Origin: Bemisia tabaci | Taxonomy: Eukaryota > Arthropoda > Insecta > Hemiptera > Aleyrodidae | DNA: 64,000 nucleotides | Assembly: GCF_918797505.1 (NCBI RefSeq) | Contig: NC_092799.1 | Span: forward strand, 26,288,382-26,352,381 | Reading direction: 5' to 3' | Position numbers and translations under genes: made by a program | The notes under the pieces: model-generated | The model's input: only the letters and a program-made list of their open reading frames with translations | Databases searched by the model: none | What the model was told of the DNA's origin: nothing | In this document: positions 1 through 11,476 of the stretch, in pieces | Layout of the letters: every line of letters begins with the position of its first letter | Position numbering within the stretch: the first letter of the stretch is position 1

Positions 1-235
1 TACGCAAATGACGATGGAGTAGCCGAAAAGCGCGGTCAACTTCACAAAATCGCACTGAGCTAATTGAACGGTAAACATTGTACTGAGGTTATTTTCGTGT
101 GGATTTTGATGCGAAAGAAAAATAAAAACATTGATAACGCGTCTATATTCTAAGAAGCAAGATAACACGCTCAACACCATCGATCACCGATCACGCGAGT
201 GCATTTCGTAACGTCGTCAAATGAATGAAATTACC
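1..235. other. Unassigned AT-rich DNA
   Basis: No gene, RNA or clear repeat seen. It directly precedes the tandem duplication at 236-565. Confidence 0.5.
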
Positions 236-565
236 AATTTACGTTAAACTACCACCGCACCATTTTACGTTGAAAACAAAAATGTCTTTATCACCGAAAA
301 ATGTTTTAAAGTTATACGTCAAAACATAATATAAAAAGTTCAAAGTAAGGTTTTTGAAGAAATGTTCTATGGTTCCAATCTTGTCGAGCTCTCGGTCGAC
401 GAATTTACGTTAAACCACCACCGCACCTCTTTACGTTGAAAACAAAAATGTCTATTTCACCGAAAAATGCTGTAAAGTTATACGTCAAAACATAATATAA
501 AAAGTTCAAAGTAGGGGTTTTGAAGAAATATTCTATGGTTCCAATTTCATCGAGCTCTCGGTCAA
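236..565. repeat. Two-unit tandem duplication, about 166 bp per unit
   Basis: The segment starting AATTTACGTTAAAC at 236 is repeated from 402. Both units share the landmarks ACCACCGCACC, AAAACATAATATAAAAAG, TTCTATGGTTCCAAT and GAGCTCTCGGTC, with a few substitutions. No protein is supported: the short frames crossing it are repeat-derived. Confidence 0.75.
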
Positions 566-1189
566 CGCATTCAATATTAGTTTGTTTTGGAAAATGGGAC
601 GCGCATAATTTACGGGAACTTGATTTCGATGAAAGTTCGGCCCAAGAACCACACAACGATCCCGCAGAAAGTCGAGGGAACTACAAAAGGCAGACACTGA
701 CGACAAGACACTTGAAACAAGGCCGATAACATATGACAACGAGTTAATCTCCACACAATCTGAATACAAAGTTCACGCTCGTTGTCAGTGGTAAACAGAA
801 AATAAAAATTCGTCGAGTCGAGCTGTGTTGTGTTGTGTTACGCATCGAGAAAAAGTAGCTCGAAACCAACTATTATTGCCGCGGCCATGATCGGTTGCCT
901 ATTTTCACACCACCCGATGGACATCAAGTTTGGTCGGCTTCGATGATTTCTAGAAATTTAGCCGCGGGGTGGTGGATGTGATAACGACATACTCAGCTAC
1001 CTCCATCGTTATCAAAATAAAATGAGAGGGATAAAAATACGTGAATGATTCGTGACGGAGTTGGACAAGTTGAGGTTTCTTGAGGAGGGGAACAAGATAA
1101 TTGATAAATATACCTACCACGGCTAAGGGTTTAATTTTGCACCATCGCCCTATCAATACTGACTGTTGAGGGACTTTAAAGTAAGATTA
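566..1189. other. Unassigned intergenic or intronic DNA
   Basis: No coding exon, RNA or repeat family recognised. Small open frames here lack splice context and resemble nothing known to me. Confidence 0.4.
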
Positions 1190-1456
1190 AGCAATTGGAC
1201 CGCGTTTAGCAGAAAGGAACCAAGCCACATCAGCTATCGCCAAAAACTGGGCAATTCCCAATTCACTTCTTTACAAGAGAACTTCTGTGCGAATTCCTTT
1301 GAAAAGTTTGAGGAATTTGCTTCGCGCCATGCAGAAAATTCACTGTTTGCACAAAAATCCGCACAATTGTTTTCATGTAAAAAATTAAATCGCCCAAATA
1401 AATTTGGCAATTGCTGATGTGGCTTGGTTCCTTTCTGCTAACCGCGGTCTAATTGT
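1190..1456. repeat. Palindromic MITE, E family (copy 1)
   Basis: The ends are long inverted repeats. CAATTGGACCGCG followed by AGCAGAAAGGAACC on the left is mirrored by GGTTCCTTTCTGCTAACCGC and GGTCTAATTG on the right, with GCTGATGTGGCTTGG inside. A second, more diverged copy lies at 51711-51972. No transposase is present, so it is a nonautonomous inverted-repeat element. Confidence 0.75.
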
Positions 1457-2319
1457 CTTACATAGGTGGGTGAGTTCAAATAAGCGTCTAATCTGATGTC
1501 CCCAGCTGTTTTAATCGTCATAATCTGAGAAACATGGGCAGATCAAATTTTTTTCTCATTTTCCACACTATTGTTGACTATTACATGCTATTTCCCACTT
1601 TATTTGGACTGAAATAAAAATTTAGGAGAACTTTGAATGTGCAAATTGCCTACATTTGTCCCATATTTGAGTGTCCCCCGTGCCTGGTTCTTGACTTTAA
1701 ATCGATGTTGCAGCATAACTAGAGTGATTATTTAAGAAAACTTTATCGGAGATCATAGGTAATGCTTTTTAATTTGAGAAAAAAAATATGTCAATTTATT
1801 TTTTGCTCCATCAATAACTTTTTCACGCGCTAGAATCATTGTCCCGAGCAACAGTCAGCAACAGTCAGGAGAGACATGGCAACGATGTAATAAGCTCTAA
1901 ATGATTGCCGTAACGTTGAGGTTTATCCAAAAACGACTTTTTTTGTTTTGATTGAATAGTTCACACGTCGTAGATGGCAAAAATTCTGAAATTCGCAAAT
2001 TTTTGTGCAAGATTAACGTCATTAACGATGCCAAACAGAATGCTATACACGATAACTAACAGGCCGTCAAGCATACACACACACACACTAATATCAGCTC
2101 GTAAAATACTTTCGAAGTGTGCGTTAGGGAAAATTTTCTCTTATTCCGATCCTCTAGGATGTGCTACTAAATATTCCGTGAAAAAAAACACCAAAATTGT
2201 CTTTACTGTTAGAGATAAGCTTAAAAAACAGCTTATTCCATCCTGTCCCATATGTTTCCATCCTGTCCCATGTCCCAGTTTAGTGGGACAGAGTGGAAAA
2301 CTGTTACAACTGAGACTTG
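1457..2319. other. Unassigned DNA with a short CA run
   Basis: No gene found. There is a short CA microsatellite near 2073-2088 and a small direct repeat of CATCCTGTCCCAT near 2240-2270. The 129-codon frame at 1974-2363 runs into the tandem array and looks like chance. Confidence 0.4.
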
Positions 2320-3045
2320 CTTATTTAAGCCCTGTAGGCGCTCTTTCCTACCGATTTAAGTGAAACTTGGTACAGGGGGGTATTTTTCAATGGGGAGCTC
2401 GAATTTTTAGTCGAATTTTGAAAATTCGAAAATCCAAGATGGCGGACATTGCCTAAAATGCTATCGCAGCGCCTAATCAACTGAGGCTTGTTTGTTTAAG
2501 CCCTGTAGGCGCTCTTTTCGACCGATTTAAGTGGAACTTAGTATCCGAGGGTATTTTTCAATGGAGAACTCGAATTTTTAGTCGAATTTTGAAAATTCGA
2601 AAATCCAAGATGGCGGACATGACCTAAAATGCTATCTCAGCGCCTAATCAATCGATTTACGCGAAACTTGGTATACGGGGGTATTTTTGAATGGGAAAAT
2701 CGAATTTTAGTCGAATTTTCAAAATTCGAAAATCCAAGATGGCGGACGTTGCCTAAAATGCTATCTCAGCGCCTAATCAGTCGATTAAAGTGGAACTTAG
2801 TATCCGAGGGTATTTTTCAATGGGAGAACTCGAATTTTTAGTCGAATTTTGAAAATTCGAAAATCCAAGATGGCGGACATGACCTAAAATGCTATCTCAG
2901 CGCCTAATCAATCGATTTACGCGAAACTTGGTACCCGCGGGTATTTTTGAATGAGGAACTCGAATTTTAGTCGAATTTTCCAAAATTCGAAAATCTAAGG
3001 TGGTGGCCGTGGCTTAAAACACTATCTCGGTAACTAATTAATTGA
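2320..3045. repeat. Tandem array, about 130-bp unit, with TCCAAGATGGCGGAC core
   Basis: The anchor AAAATTCGAAAATC occurs near 2421, 2592, 2721, 2852 and 2982 (spacings about 171, 129, 131, 130). Each unit holds TAAAATGCTATCTCAGCGCC, a GGGTATTTTT.AATG segment, and an AT palindrome around TCGAATTTTxAAAATTCGA followed by CCAAGATGGCGGAC. The last unit is degenerate (AAGGTGGTGGCC). The GATGGCGG core resembles a YY1/Pho-type site. Whether it is bound is unknown. Confidence 0.8.
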
Positions 3046-3356
3046 TTTTAATGAAACTGGACCGGAAAACCTTGCATTAGGAAAAGAAAGGAAATTTTAA
3101 TAGGGGTGCAATACATGGTTTCTTATGTATCTTAGGCTACGAAATCGAAAAATTCCTAGGTTTTTTCCATCGTGCACAGATTCTCCCGGAAGATTGACTT
3201 TGCTGGAAAAGCTAGATTTTTATGGAAAATTCCGATTTCTCCGGAATAATTCCGAACTTTCCCGGGATAAGTCGCACTGATACAGGTAAATGGAGGTGAT
3301 CTTCGGAATCAGCGCCAAAAATCTACTCCGAAACCGTTGGCAAATCTTCGGAAAAT

Positions 3357-3404
<48 letters not shown>

Positions 3405-4095
3405 GTTGACCAGTGTAATTGATATGTTAATGCAACTCCTCAAACTTTTCGGCGGGTACACGCCCACTCGAAGTTTTAAAATTCGATGTTTTTGATCAAT
3501 TTTGTATGGCAATATTCCAAGAAATAAAAGCTTCTTCTCGTGTTAAAGGAAAATAGTAGGCATTTTGATAAACAGACGGAACTTTCTAAAAGCATAAGCA
3601 GAGTAAGCTCCAGATATCTTTCATGATGGATGAATTTTTTTGGTTTTGTAAGATATGAAAGGGTTACATGTTTTCATTTATGCTTTAATTTAGTGCTCGA
3701 CGATGCTTTTATGACAATTGCGTTCAATTTTCAATTAAATGTATTATATGTCACCCCTGAGATGAAAATTTGGGAAATCAGGCAAAATTAGAGCAAATTT
3801 TGGGAAGTGATACACGTGACGGTGGAAATTCGGGTTTAAGCATAACTATTAAGCTCGACGAGCTATATTTCCTAAGTCTATACCTAATGAGAGTCAAAAT
3901 AAAGTTTGGTTCGCCCAAAAATTCACCAAAAAATTTTGGGAGGAAATTGAACCTGGAATTTGACCCTTATTTGAATTCACCCAGGTACATAACGGCATCG
4001 AAACTTATAAATTTTCATTTTTTACCCTAAATTAAGTCTTTCGCTGTGCTGAATATGGTTAAAAGTTCCTGTGTGAAAGCAAAACCCTGACTCCG
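3046..4095. other. Unassigned DNA containing a poly-A tract
   Basis: A run of about 44 A residues lies at about 3358-3402. It could be a simple repeat or the tail of an old retro-insertion, but no retroelement coding sequence is recognisable upstream. Nothing else is supported. Confidence 0.45.
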
Positions 4096-5017
4096 TCAGG
4101 GCCGGATTAAGGGGGTGGCCACATGGGCCGCGGCCCATGGCGGCAAATCTAAGGGGCGGCAAAAATTTGCAATTTTTTAAAGTGTAGGTATAAACAAAAA
4201 AAAATCGGATTTATAAAAACAAAATTACAATCGAGAAAAGGCGACAAGATCTCTCATTCTTCCGAGAGTATAGTAATTTCTAATTTTGTCGTCTCTCAGT
4301 GATTCAAGAGACAGCACCCTCAATAAGTCGAGTTACGAGAGAAACCAAACACGCAATTTGGCCTAGAACGGCGCGACTTAGCGAGAAATGACATCGAGGA
4401 GTTGAGATGAAAAGGAGAAGCCCTCGGCGCGGCGAGCGGCATATAACACATATTAGTGCCAACAAGACTGCACGAATACTTCACGCATTGCATCAAACAC
4501 AGTGCGGTCATTGCAGTCAGCGTGAAACGAATAGCGCCTACAAGAATGCATGAATACTTCACGCATTGCGCCAAACACAGTGCGGTCAGCGTGAAACGCA
4601 TAGCGTCTACAAGACTGTGTGAATACTTCACGCATTGCGTCCAACACGGTGCGGTCTGCGCGGCGCGGCGGCGGAAGTTAAAATCATTGAACCACATTTA
4701 TGTTTGTTCTTTCATAATTTTTTCGTTCATTTCTTATGAATGGAAGGCCTTGTCCACACAGAGATAGGTTTACGGAACTTAACTTCCGCGCAAAGTTTCG
4801 TGAACTTTTGCAAGTAGTGTTGACCGCGGGCTTTCCCAAAAAATGTGTTCAACACGAGTAAATGCGTCTTATGCACCTCTCCCCCGCGTAGTGCCCGCGG
4901 GGGAGAGGTGCATTCGATGGGTTCATTCGATGGTTTTTATCGAGTTTCAAAACGAATGAAAAGGGGGCGGCAAAATATAGGCGCCCCATGGGCGGCAAGT
5001 AGGTGAATCCGGCCCTG
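4096..5017. mobile_element. Nonautonomous hAT-like element, copy 1, with 8-bp target duplication
   Basis: It begins CAGGGCCGGATTAAGG and ends GAATCCGGCCCTG. The flanks carry an exact 8-bp duplication, GACTCCGT, at 4088-4095 and 5018-5025, as expected for hAT insertion. Just inside the ends are GGGCCGCGGCCCATGGCGGC and CCCATGGGCGGCAAG. There is no transposase. The middle (about 4458-4665) contains three tandem units of a satellite-like sequence (GAATACTTCACGCATTGC). A sister copy is at 38480-39266. Confidence 0.88.
4458..4675. repeat. Satellite-like tandem units inside the hAT element
   Basis: Three units of roughly 75-85 bp, each with CTACAAGA.TG, GAATACTTCACGCATTGC, CAAACACAGTGCGGTC and AGCGTGAAACG. 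Similar units recur at 38819-38975, 57895-58110 and, more diverged, at 20815-21010. Frames on both strands cross the array because its period is compatible with open reading. They are not genes. Confidence 0.75.
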
Positions 5018-6850
5018 GACTCCGTCACAAATATCAAAATAGATACCTGGATAAATAATTGAGCACAAACGTGATTAACGTTATTAACGCTCAATGAGAG
5101 TCATAAGTTTAAAAAGAAAACTAGACGTCAACTACAGCTTTGTAACCATTCTTGCTCTTTCATATGAAGGGATGAGAACCAGAGTAACTTAATTGCAACG
5201 GTGCGAATCCTATGACATATTATTTCATTCATAAAAAGGTGCCTGCTTGTTTTCTGAAAAAAGTCTCAAAGGATTTTCTTAAAATCGCACAAAAAATTCA
5301 CGTCGAAAAAAGGTTTTACAACCTCGAAAAAAGGTTTTACAACCTCTTTAACTCTCACCCCTCCGCAATACTAAAATTCTTGGATATATTTAAAAATTTA
5401 AACTGTATCGTCTCTTCGTTAACGTCGACTTGTTGCGGTGCCAGTTGCCCGATAACCTCTGAAAGGATAGGTATATGTGGCGTTTGGGTGTCGCAGAATG
5501 CCAGAGTGCGTTGGAGGAGCGACTTTATATATAGAAACTGTCTCGTGCCTGTCCTACCCAATAAATGAAAGTTCAAATTCTAGGTAGAAAAATTAAATAA
5601 TAAACAATACAATTTAAACTAAAGGATAGAATATCTTTCAATTAAACACTTCGCCAGTCAAAATATTTTAAAGTGTTTAAGTAGTTCAGAAAAAGGAAAA
5701 GAGGAGATCAAGATTGGTTGAGAGAAAAAGAAAATTGCGTTTCTTATCTTGTCGTTGAATAGCGAACAAAAAGACATAAAAGTTTGCATGGGCACGGGGA
5801 ATGAAGCACTTTATAATAATTTTCATTTTCACTTTTGCCTGTTAATGCCTTCTGATATCTACCAGTATCCAACAAAAATCGTATTCGCGCGGATTGAAGG
5901 CGCTATGCGGATTCACAAGCAAGAGAGTATAGAGCTACAGTCCACTTTACCTTGCCGTGTTTGCCAGTTTCATTGCTGCATGAAGCTGCTAAAAAAATTT
6001 AAGTAATATTTCAGATCTATTGCATTAATTATTGCCTTTATCGTTGATTCCTCCTTTTCTCTTCTATTATTATGTGATACCCTTAGTGTCCAAGGGGTAT
6101 CATAGATTAATAACAATTTAAGCAAAAACCTGAGTCCTGACCCCTGCCATAATTAAAGAAAACTTGCTCATGAAAAAAGCCAATTGAGCAGTTTACTTAA
6201 AATGTTTTGTATTTTATTATATTCAGTGTATCATTTAGAGTCTTTAGTGCTGCGGGTTTAAAATTTCGCGATTAGTTAAAACGCGTAATTTACTCAGCAT
6301 GCGGCAAGTGGGACGCCATGCACATGAAAGCGACTTAACGATCAGTCGCTAAAAGTTTGCATGAAGTCTATTGCCTCCGAACGGTTAGTTGATGCCCTCA
6401 ACTATTACGCATCTAACCCTATGATTCAAGACCTCTTTTGCCAGAAATATTCTGCTTTGCGGTAATTTTTGACCGCGATTTATTCTTGAAAGTCCAAATG
6501 CCTATTTAAATTCAAATTTTAATTAGATACTCTCTGCAAGATTCAACTTTTGGAAAAAATATTGAATGAAAAAAAAGAATGTATAAAATATTGCACTCCA
6601 AACTGGGATCTCAGATCTTCATCTTACATTATAGGAATGATTAATCAAACCTAGTTGCCAATGAAAAGATTACTATGGGTGCACTTGTTTTTCAAACGAC
6701 TTGACCTTTATTTAATTATTCATTGAAAGGAAAAAAGAAAAAATCGTACGATCAATTTTATTTCCTGCACTTCAAAAAAGGGGGTGCCGTATATTTGGAA
6801 AAAAAAGTTCAATCGTTTGAGTAGAACCCTCGGTGTGGAACTAATAGGTG
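5018..6850. other. Unassigned DNA
   Basis: No gene recognised. A short direct repeat (CTCGAAAAAAGGTTTTACAA twice, near 5305-5345) is the only clear structure. The 118-codon frame at 5212-5568 spans that repeat and has no recognised domain or splice context. Confidence 0.35.
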
Positions 6851-6852
6851 TT

Positions 6853-7005
6853 TCAAAACGCCTTCAGCTTTTTGCTTATGCAATATGGACATCCATCGAG
6901 TACGAATAATAGTTGTATCAAGGGGCTGACTTGACACCAACACGTCTTCGTGTTCGTTGCAGATTGATATGGACCAACTGACTGGACTGAGTTTAACAGA
7001 AACGC
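6853..7005. repeat. Dispersed repeat, S family, inverted arm
   Basis: This segment is the reverse complement of 8121-8258. It shares TATGCAATATGGACATCCATC, split here as TATGCAATATGG and ACATCCATCGAGT, with a ...TTGTATCAAGG... block. A third, direct, partial copy is at 8285-8395. The two arms face each other across about 1.1 kb and may be remnants of one element. Confidence 0.6.
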
Positions 7006-8120
7006 ACCAAGTTGCATTTTAGGGGAAAAATTTTGAGTTTTCATAATTTCTTTCTCATCAAAACTTCAATGTCAAGAAGAATATTTTTGGACGTGGAAAT
7101 ATTCGTTAAACTTTATCCTTAACATTGAATTTCATGGAGTATTTTTTCTCGTTTCAAACTTGGTACATCCTGGTGCGTTCACCATAAAATGGGTTCCTTG
7201 ATGTCGCTAACATTTTTTAAGGATGATATCCTAGTCATCTTCAAGGAAATTTTAATTAAGATTTGCACATAAGAGTAATTCATGGGAATCAAGCAAGAAA
7301 ATCGGTCTCAGAAAAATGATGACACTCTATGCACCTACTTTTTTTTCTTCAAGGAGGTATGTTGCCAGTTAGACTGTCTTTATATACATTCCATATCCGG
7401 TCAAATACCACCCCCACTATGATACTGATCACCAACAAGAAAATAATTTGCGATAATTGAAAGTGCACCATCCAATCTCCAATGAAATCTCCAATTTCTG
7501 GCAGATTGTCAACGGATCTAATTTTTCAATTGTTGAAGTCGAGGAAGGACATCACTGAAATAAAAAGTTCGGTCATACTTCGGTGTTCCATAATATCGCA
7601 ACTATTCGGTTTGCCAAAGCGAACTTAGGCGGCAAAAGAAACTTACGAACGAAGTTCGGACATGCATATGAGCCGAAATTTGGGTTACGTGAACCGAGAG
7701 TCTGGCTTGGTAAATCAAATCGTTGGGATTATATGAAATGCCAAACAACCAGTTCAAACTAGTTTTTTTTTTTTTTTTTCAATGAGAGTTTCTCACCTCT
7801 TAACGATACCCCCATGAATTATTCTTGTGCGCAATCTTAAATAAAATTGTACGGAAAATGGCTAAAATATTGCCATTAAGAAATTCTAAGAACAACAATG
7901 GACCAAAATTAAGATTATTAATCCGACTATTAAGACCGCACCAGCTTGCATCAAGTTTGAACCGAAAAAAGAGGCTTTAAGCTTTATTCCTCCACAACAC
8001 TCAATGCCCAGAACAAATTTTAATGTCTAGTTTTACGGTAAAAAAAATGTTCTCGACTTTGAATATTCGACATAAGAAAATTCAAAATTACTTGCAACTC
8101 AGTTTTCCTGAAACGCAATC
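7006..8120. other. Unassigned DNA between the inverted S-family arms
   Basis: No coding sequence recognised. A poly-T tract of about 18 lies near 7766-7783. If the flanking arms are element ends, this would be the interior of a degenerate element. Confidence 0.35.
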
Positions 8121-8402
8121 CTGTGCTTTCTGTTAAACTTGATCGAATGCGATTTGCAATAGACACGAGGACGTGGCGATGTCAGCGCCTTGATACAACT
8201 ATTCGCACTCGATGGATGTCCATATTGCATACGCAAAAATCTGAAGGCTTTTTGATTTACTGCACACAAACAGCAGCTCTATTTGACTCTGATCATGAAT
8301 ACGCGTCGATATCGACGCCTTCATGCAACTATTCGTGCTCGATGAATGTCCGTATTGCATATGCGCAAATTGAAGGCGTTTTGACTTCCTGCACAAAAAG
8401 TG
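8121..8402. repeat. Dispersed repeat, S family, two direct units
   Basis: Two units share GCCTTxATxCAACTATTCG, CTCGATGxATGTCC and TATTGCATAxGC. The first (about 8121-8258) also mirrors 6853-7005. Open frames on both strands are consequences of the repeat. Confidence 0.6.
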
Positions 8403-8585
8403 CAGAACAAATGTCACCTTAAATTTTCAAACTACTCATGGTGCGACTATTTTTTCATTTATTTTTATTAATTTTCGTTTTATTTCATTTAAAATATTCC
8501 TTTCAAATATTTTTGAAATGATAAGAATGAAAATAAGGCTAAAAAGCAAGGAAAGTACACTCAAATTAAGAATAAATTCGATTAA

Positions 8586-8719
8586 AATTTAAAAACTCAA
8601 TATTTTCTTACTTATTTATTTGTCCGGAAGACGTTTCAGAGGGTCCGCTGCCCTCCCTCTGCAGCGGCGATAGTGCGACTCTCAATAATTAAGTAAGGAA
8701 AGATTGAGTTTTCAAATTT
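8586..8719. repeat. Short palindromic MITE
   Basis: The ends AAATTTAAAAACTCAAT and ATTGAGTTTTCAAATTT are inverted, with inner arms TTTCTTACTTATT and AATTAAGTAAGGAAA. The centre is GC-rich (CTGCCCTCCCTCTGCAGCGG). No transposase. Confidence 0.6.
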
Positions 8720-9003
8720 TTAGCGATTTTATTCTTGACTTTTGGAATACTCTGGCATTAAATTTGTATTTCCACTTCGTAAAATTAGACCAACTTTACA
8801 TTTTTGAAATGACCAAATATGGAGGGTGAAGGACGTGTTCTAGATAGGGGTCGCCAGACGAGGAGGGGGAGGAGGAGGAGGAAAGATCGATCCGAGTTGC
8901 GGAGGCTGAGGTGGCGGCAGAGACATTAGAGTATGTAGCAAGTTGCAGTGGACTGCTTTCACTACTAAGAGAGAACATCTCCGCCGGAACGTGTACGCGT
9001 TCA

Positions 9004-9013
9004 ATTCAGTTCA
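9004..9013 (+). promoter_or_regulatory. Candidate initiator (Inr) for the 9280-9420 exon
   Basis: TCAGTT at 9006-9011 matches the insect initiator TCAGTY, placing a predicted start at A9008. It would give a 5' leader of about 272 nt that is GC-richer than its surroundings. No convincing TATA box or downstream promoter element was found, so this rests on one short motif in a suggestive place. Confidence 0.3.
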
Positions 9014-9279
9014 GCAAACAGCCCAGCATCGCCGCGTTCCTAGTCGCCGCAACCCGCAACCGGTCGTCACCGCTTTTTTACCGATTTCGCACAGTTTTTT
9101 TTTACCGTTTCGCGTATTTTTCCGTGACTTTATCGGTAGTTCTCCCGGATTGGGGGCCGATGATGGATTAAGGGTGATCCAGTGGGGTCGGAAAAACTTG
9201 TTTTTAAAATGTGCCCGGTGCGCGAGCTGTAGTTTCTGTGATTCGTCGCCAGCGCATCCCTCGCCGAAAAGTCGCAACG

Positions 9280-9420
9280 ATGTGGATGTTCAAATGTTCG
9301 TTAGTGGTTCTAAGTGCTAGTTTCTTCAGAGTGTACTGCATAACGCACAAGCCTTTTTCTGAAAGTGATCTCTTACCTGGGAATGATACGCATCTTCCGG
9401 AATACGCTGCACTATCACAG
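9280..9420 (+). CDS. Candidate first coding exon of a secreted or membrane protein (partial gene)
   Basis: The ATG at 9280 opens 47 codons ending exactly in phase 0 at CAG|GTACAA (9420/9421), a good 5' splice site. The peptide starts MWMFKCSLVVLSASFFRVYC, a short hydrophobic stretch typical of a signal peptide, with likely cleavage after the Cys near residue 20. The remainder is polar and includes an N-glycosylation sequon (NDT, residue 35). The frame stays open upstream to a GTG at 9211, but the ATG is the sensible start because the signal peptide follows it. The GC-richer leader from about 8900 with an initiator at 9006 fits a promoter and 5' UTR. Beyond the donor the frame soon runs into an inserted repeat (9448). 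I do not recognise the family. No downstream exon in this window could be joined to it, so the next exon may lie outside, past a long intron. A chance frame remains possible. Confidence 0.42.
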
Positions 9421-9447
9421 GTACAATCGTTTAATTGTTTACCAATA

Positions 9448-9859
9448 CACTGAAAAAAAAGTCTGTGTATTTACTAAAAAAGGGTAAAATTACCAAGAAT
9501 TCAGGGTTCTATTTGATCCTAGTTTTTTCTTGGTAAAATTACCATTAATGGAATTGGTAATTTTACCGAGAAATCTTGGTAAAATTATTGACTTTCTTGG
9601 TAATTTTACTGGACCCCGGTAAAAACGTCAATATTTTTTATCGACTGTGGTAGAATTATCGAGATAAAATGGCAAAGTTACCGGGAATCGATTACCAATG
9701 AAAGTGGTATTCTTACCTGAAAAAAAAAACAGTAAAAATACCGGTTTTAGGTAAGCTTACCAGTCTGTCTTGGTAAAATTACCAATAATTGGTAAAAAAA
9801 GTGAAATGGTAAAGGTACCAACGGACCTTGGTAAAAACGCCGATAATTTTTTTTCAGTG
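9448..9859. mobile_element. Nonautonomous TA-target element, C family (copy 1)
   Basis: It has CACTGAAAAAAAA / TTTTTTTTCAGTG ends flanked by TA on both sides (9446-9447, 9860-9861). The interior is built from repeated GGTAAAATTACC-type blocks, including TTGGTAAAATTACC and ACCCCGGTAAAAACG. A close copy in the same orientation is at 46960-47376. Ends and TA duplication are compatible with a Tc1/mariner-like mobilising enzyme, but no transposase is present. Confidence 0.75.
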
Positions 9860-9861
9860 TA

Positions 9862-10364
9862 CTGCCGTGCTAAGGAAAAACAATCTATGAACATCTGAGA
9901 GTCGCCAAATTTCCCTGGATAAAACGTGTATTTTTGAGGAAAGTTATAATTATTTGAGGGGTTTGGAGGACAAGGCGCATAAGCGCAGTTTTTGCTCTCT
10001 AAAGAAATACGTGTTTGAAGTTTTAAAATCACATGGATTCTTATGGCGGAAAGAAAGTTCAAACTGACTTTTTAATGTAAAAAAATTGGAATTTGGGAGG
10101 GAAGTTTTCACAGAATGTGCATCGAGACAAGTTGAACTTGAAATCATTAAAAACTCAATTTTTCAAAAACTGCACTTATGCGCCTTATCTTCCAAGCCCC
10201 TCATTTTACTTGAAAATTTCAGATGCTTGAAATTAAATTGCAAACAAAATGACCCGGAAAATCGGAAGAAAAAAATTCATAATTTTTCCGATAAATTCGT
10301 ATTTTATGATAGGAAATTTGGCAACGTCTGAAGGCTCATGCGACGTTTTTCCTTAGCACGGCAG
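9862..10364. mobile_element. B-family element, enlarged copy with internal inverted duplication
   Basis: It starts CTGCCGTGCTAAGGAAAAAC and ends TTTTTCCTTAGCACGGCAG. About 250 bp longer than other B copies, it holds an internal inverted repeat: AAGGCGCATAAGCGCAGTTTTTG near 9970 (written here in parts: AAGGCGCATAAG, GCGCAGTTTTTG) against CAAAAACTGCACTTATGCGCC near 10165. It abuts the C-family element directly, so one may have used the other as a target. Confidence 0.7.
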
Positions 10365-10479
10365 AATAACTATTTACACTATTTTTACGGAACCAACGAA
10401 TGGGTCCCCCGGGAGCGGTTTCAACTAGGTCATAATCCTTGAAAGTTTAAAAGTCTAAAGCATGGGGTGTATAACCGCC

Positions 10480-10705
10480 AGGAGACGGACCTTTAGGAGG
10501 GATTGGACATAACATTTTTGAATGAAACTGAAGAATTTTGATGGTTATTTCGTTACATCATAAATTGTAAGGGGTGCTGCTCAAAAAAATTTTATCAGAG
10601 AGCCAATGGAACCTTTTTCTAACTTTTCTGTTTTATTTAAATGAAGATATGAGCTTTCAACGTTTCCATGTCATGTTCGACTTTTTTCATAGACTTGCTC
10701 CATCT
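10480..10705. repeat. Diverged D-family repeat
   Basis: The blocks GGACATAACATTTTTGAATG, GTTATTTCGTTACATCATAA, AAGGGGTGCTGCTC and GAGCCAATGGAACC parallel the D-family copy at 33446-33683. Terminal motifs are eroded, so the boundaries are approximate. Confidence 0.45.
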
Positions 10706-11476
10706 CCACGACATCTGAGGTCAAATTTCCATCCTAGGGTTACGGTATCTTTCAAGGGTAGAAGACCATCAACATCCTTGAGAATAGGTTGGAGGAAAAA
10801 ACTAAAAAAACCCACTATTCAGTTTTGAGAGGAAAACAAATTTCTCTTGCCTTGAATTTTGGAAAATTAGCTATAGTCTTTAAAAACATTTGAATGACAA
10901 TTATTTTGGCAAAAGAAATTTAACGTTTTTCCTCTTGTAATCATTTGAATACTTTTACGAGAATTGAATGAAGAGGCACATTGCCGATCTTAAAGGGGGG
11001 GAGTAAAGGAAAGGGGGTAAAGTATCTGACGAGACAAGAATATATTTTGAGATAAATAATGCTTATGTACCTTTCACAAGTGCCTTTTCCTTTCCTCGAA
11101 ATCTAACCGCGAGAAGGTGACCATTAGGAAATTGAAAAAAATAATTAATAAAAAAATAAAATTTGGAACGTTCAGTTTTTGAAAAAAGAAAAAAAAAATG
11201 TTTATGGACAGTGGAATCGTTCATGAAAACACTGAACTCTTTTGCGTCTAAAATTTGATAAATAAGGACGCGTTTTGCCGGCTCTACTCTGCCTACGGCA
11301 TTTTCGAACTCGACTTTGGCGAAATTTTAGTGATATTGTCATTGAGCCCGAATAGGTTGCACACCTTAGATGTCAGACATGGGAGGAAAAAGGTTTGCAA
11401 CTGTAACCCAAATGTTTATTATTTCTCATTTTTTGCTGCATTACTGGCCTCGGGATACAAGATAAATAATTCGTTA
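10706..11476. other. Unassigned DNA
   Basis: No gene, RNA or repeat family recognised. Confidence 0.4.

Noticed and set aside
2320..3045. Possible CRISPR-like array
   Set aside because: Units are about 130 bp and diverged with no short repeat and unique spacer pattern; the genome is eukaryotic.
3358..3402. Poly-A tail of a retrotransposon
   Set aside because: No reverse transcriptase, target duplication or LINE/SINE body could be recognised upstream; treated as simple repeat.
4320..4767. Overlapping frames of 64-125 codons with repeated peptides
   Set aside because: They cover the satellite-like units inside the hAT element; openness follows from the repeat period.
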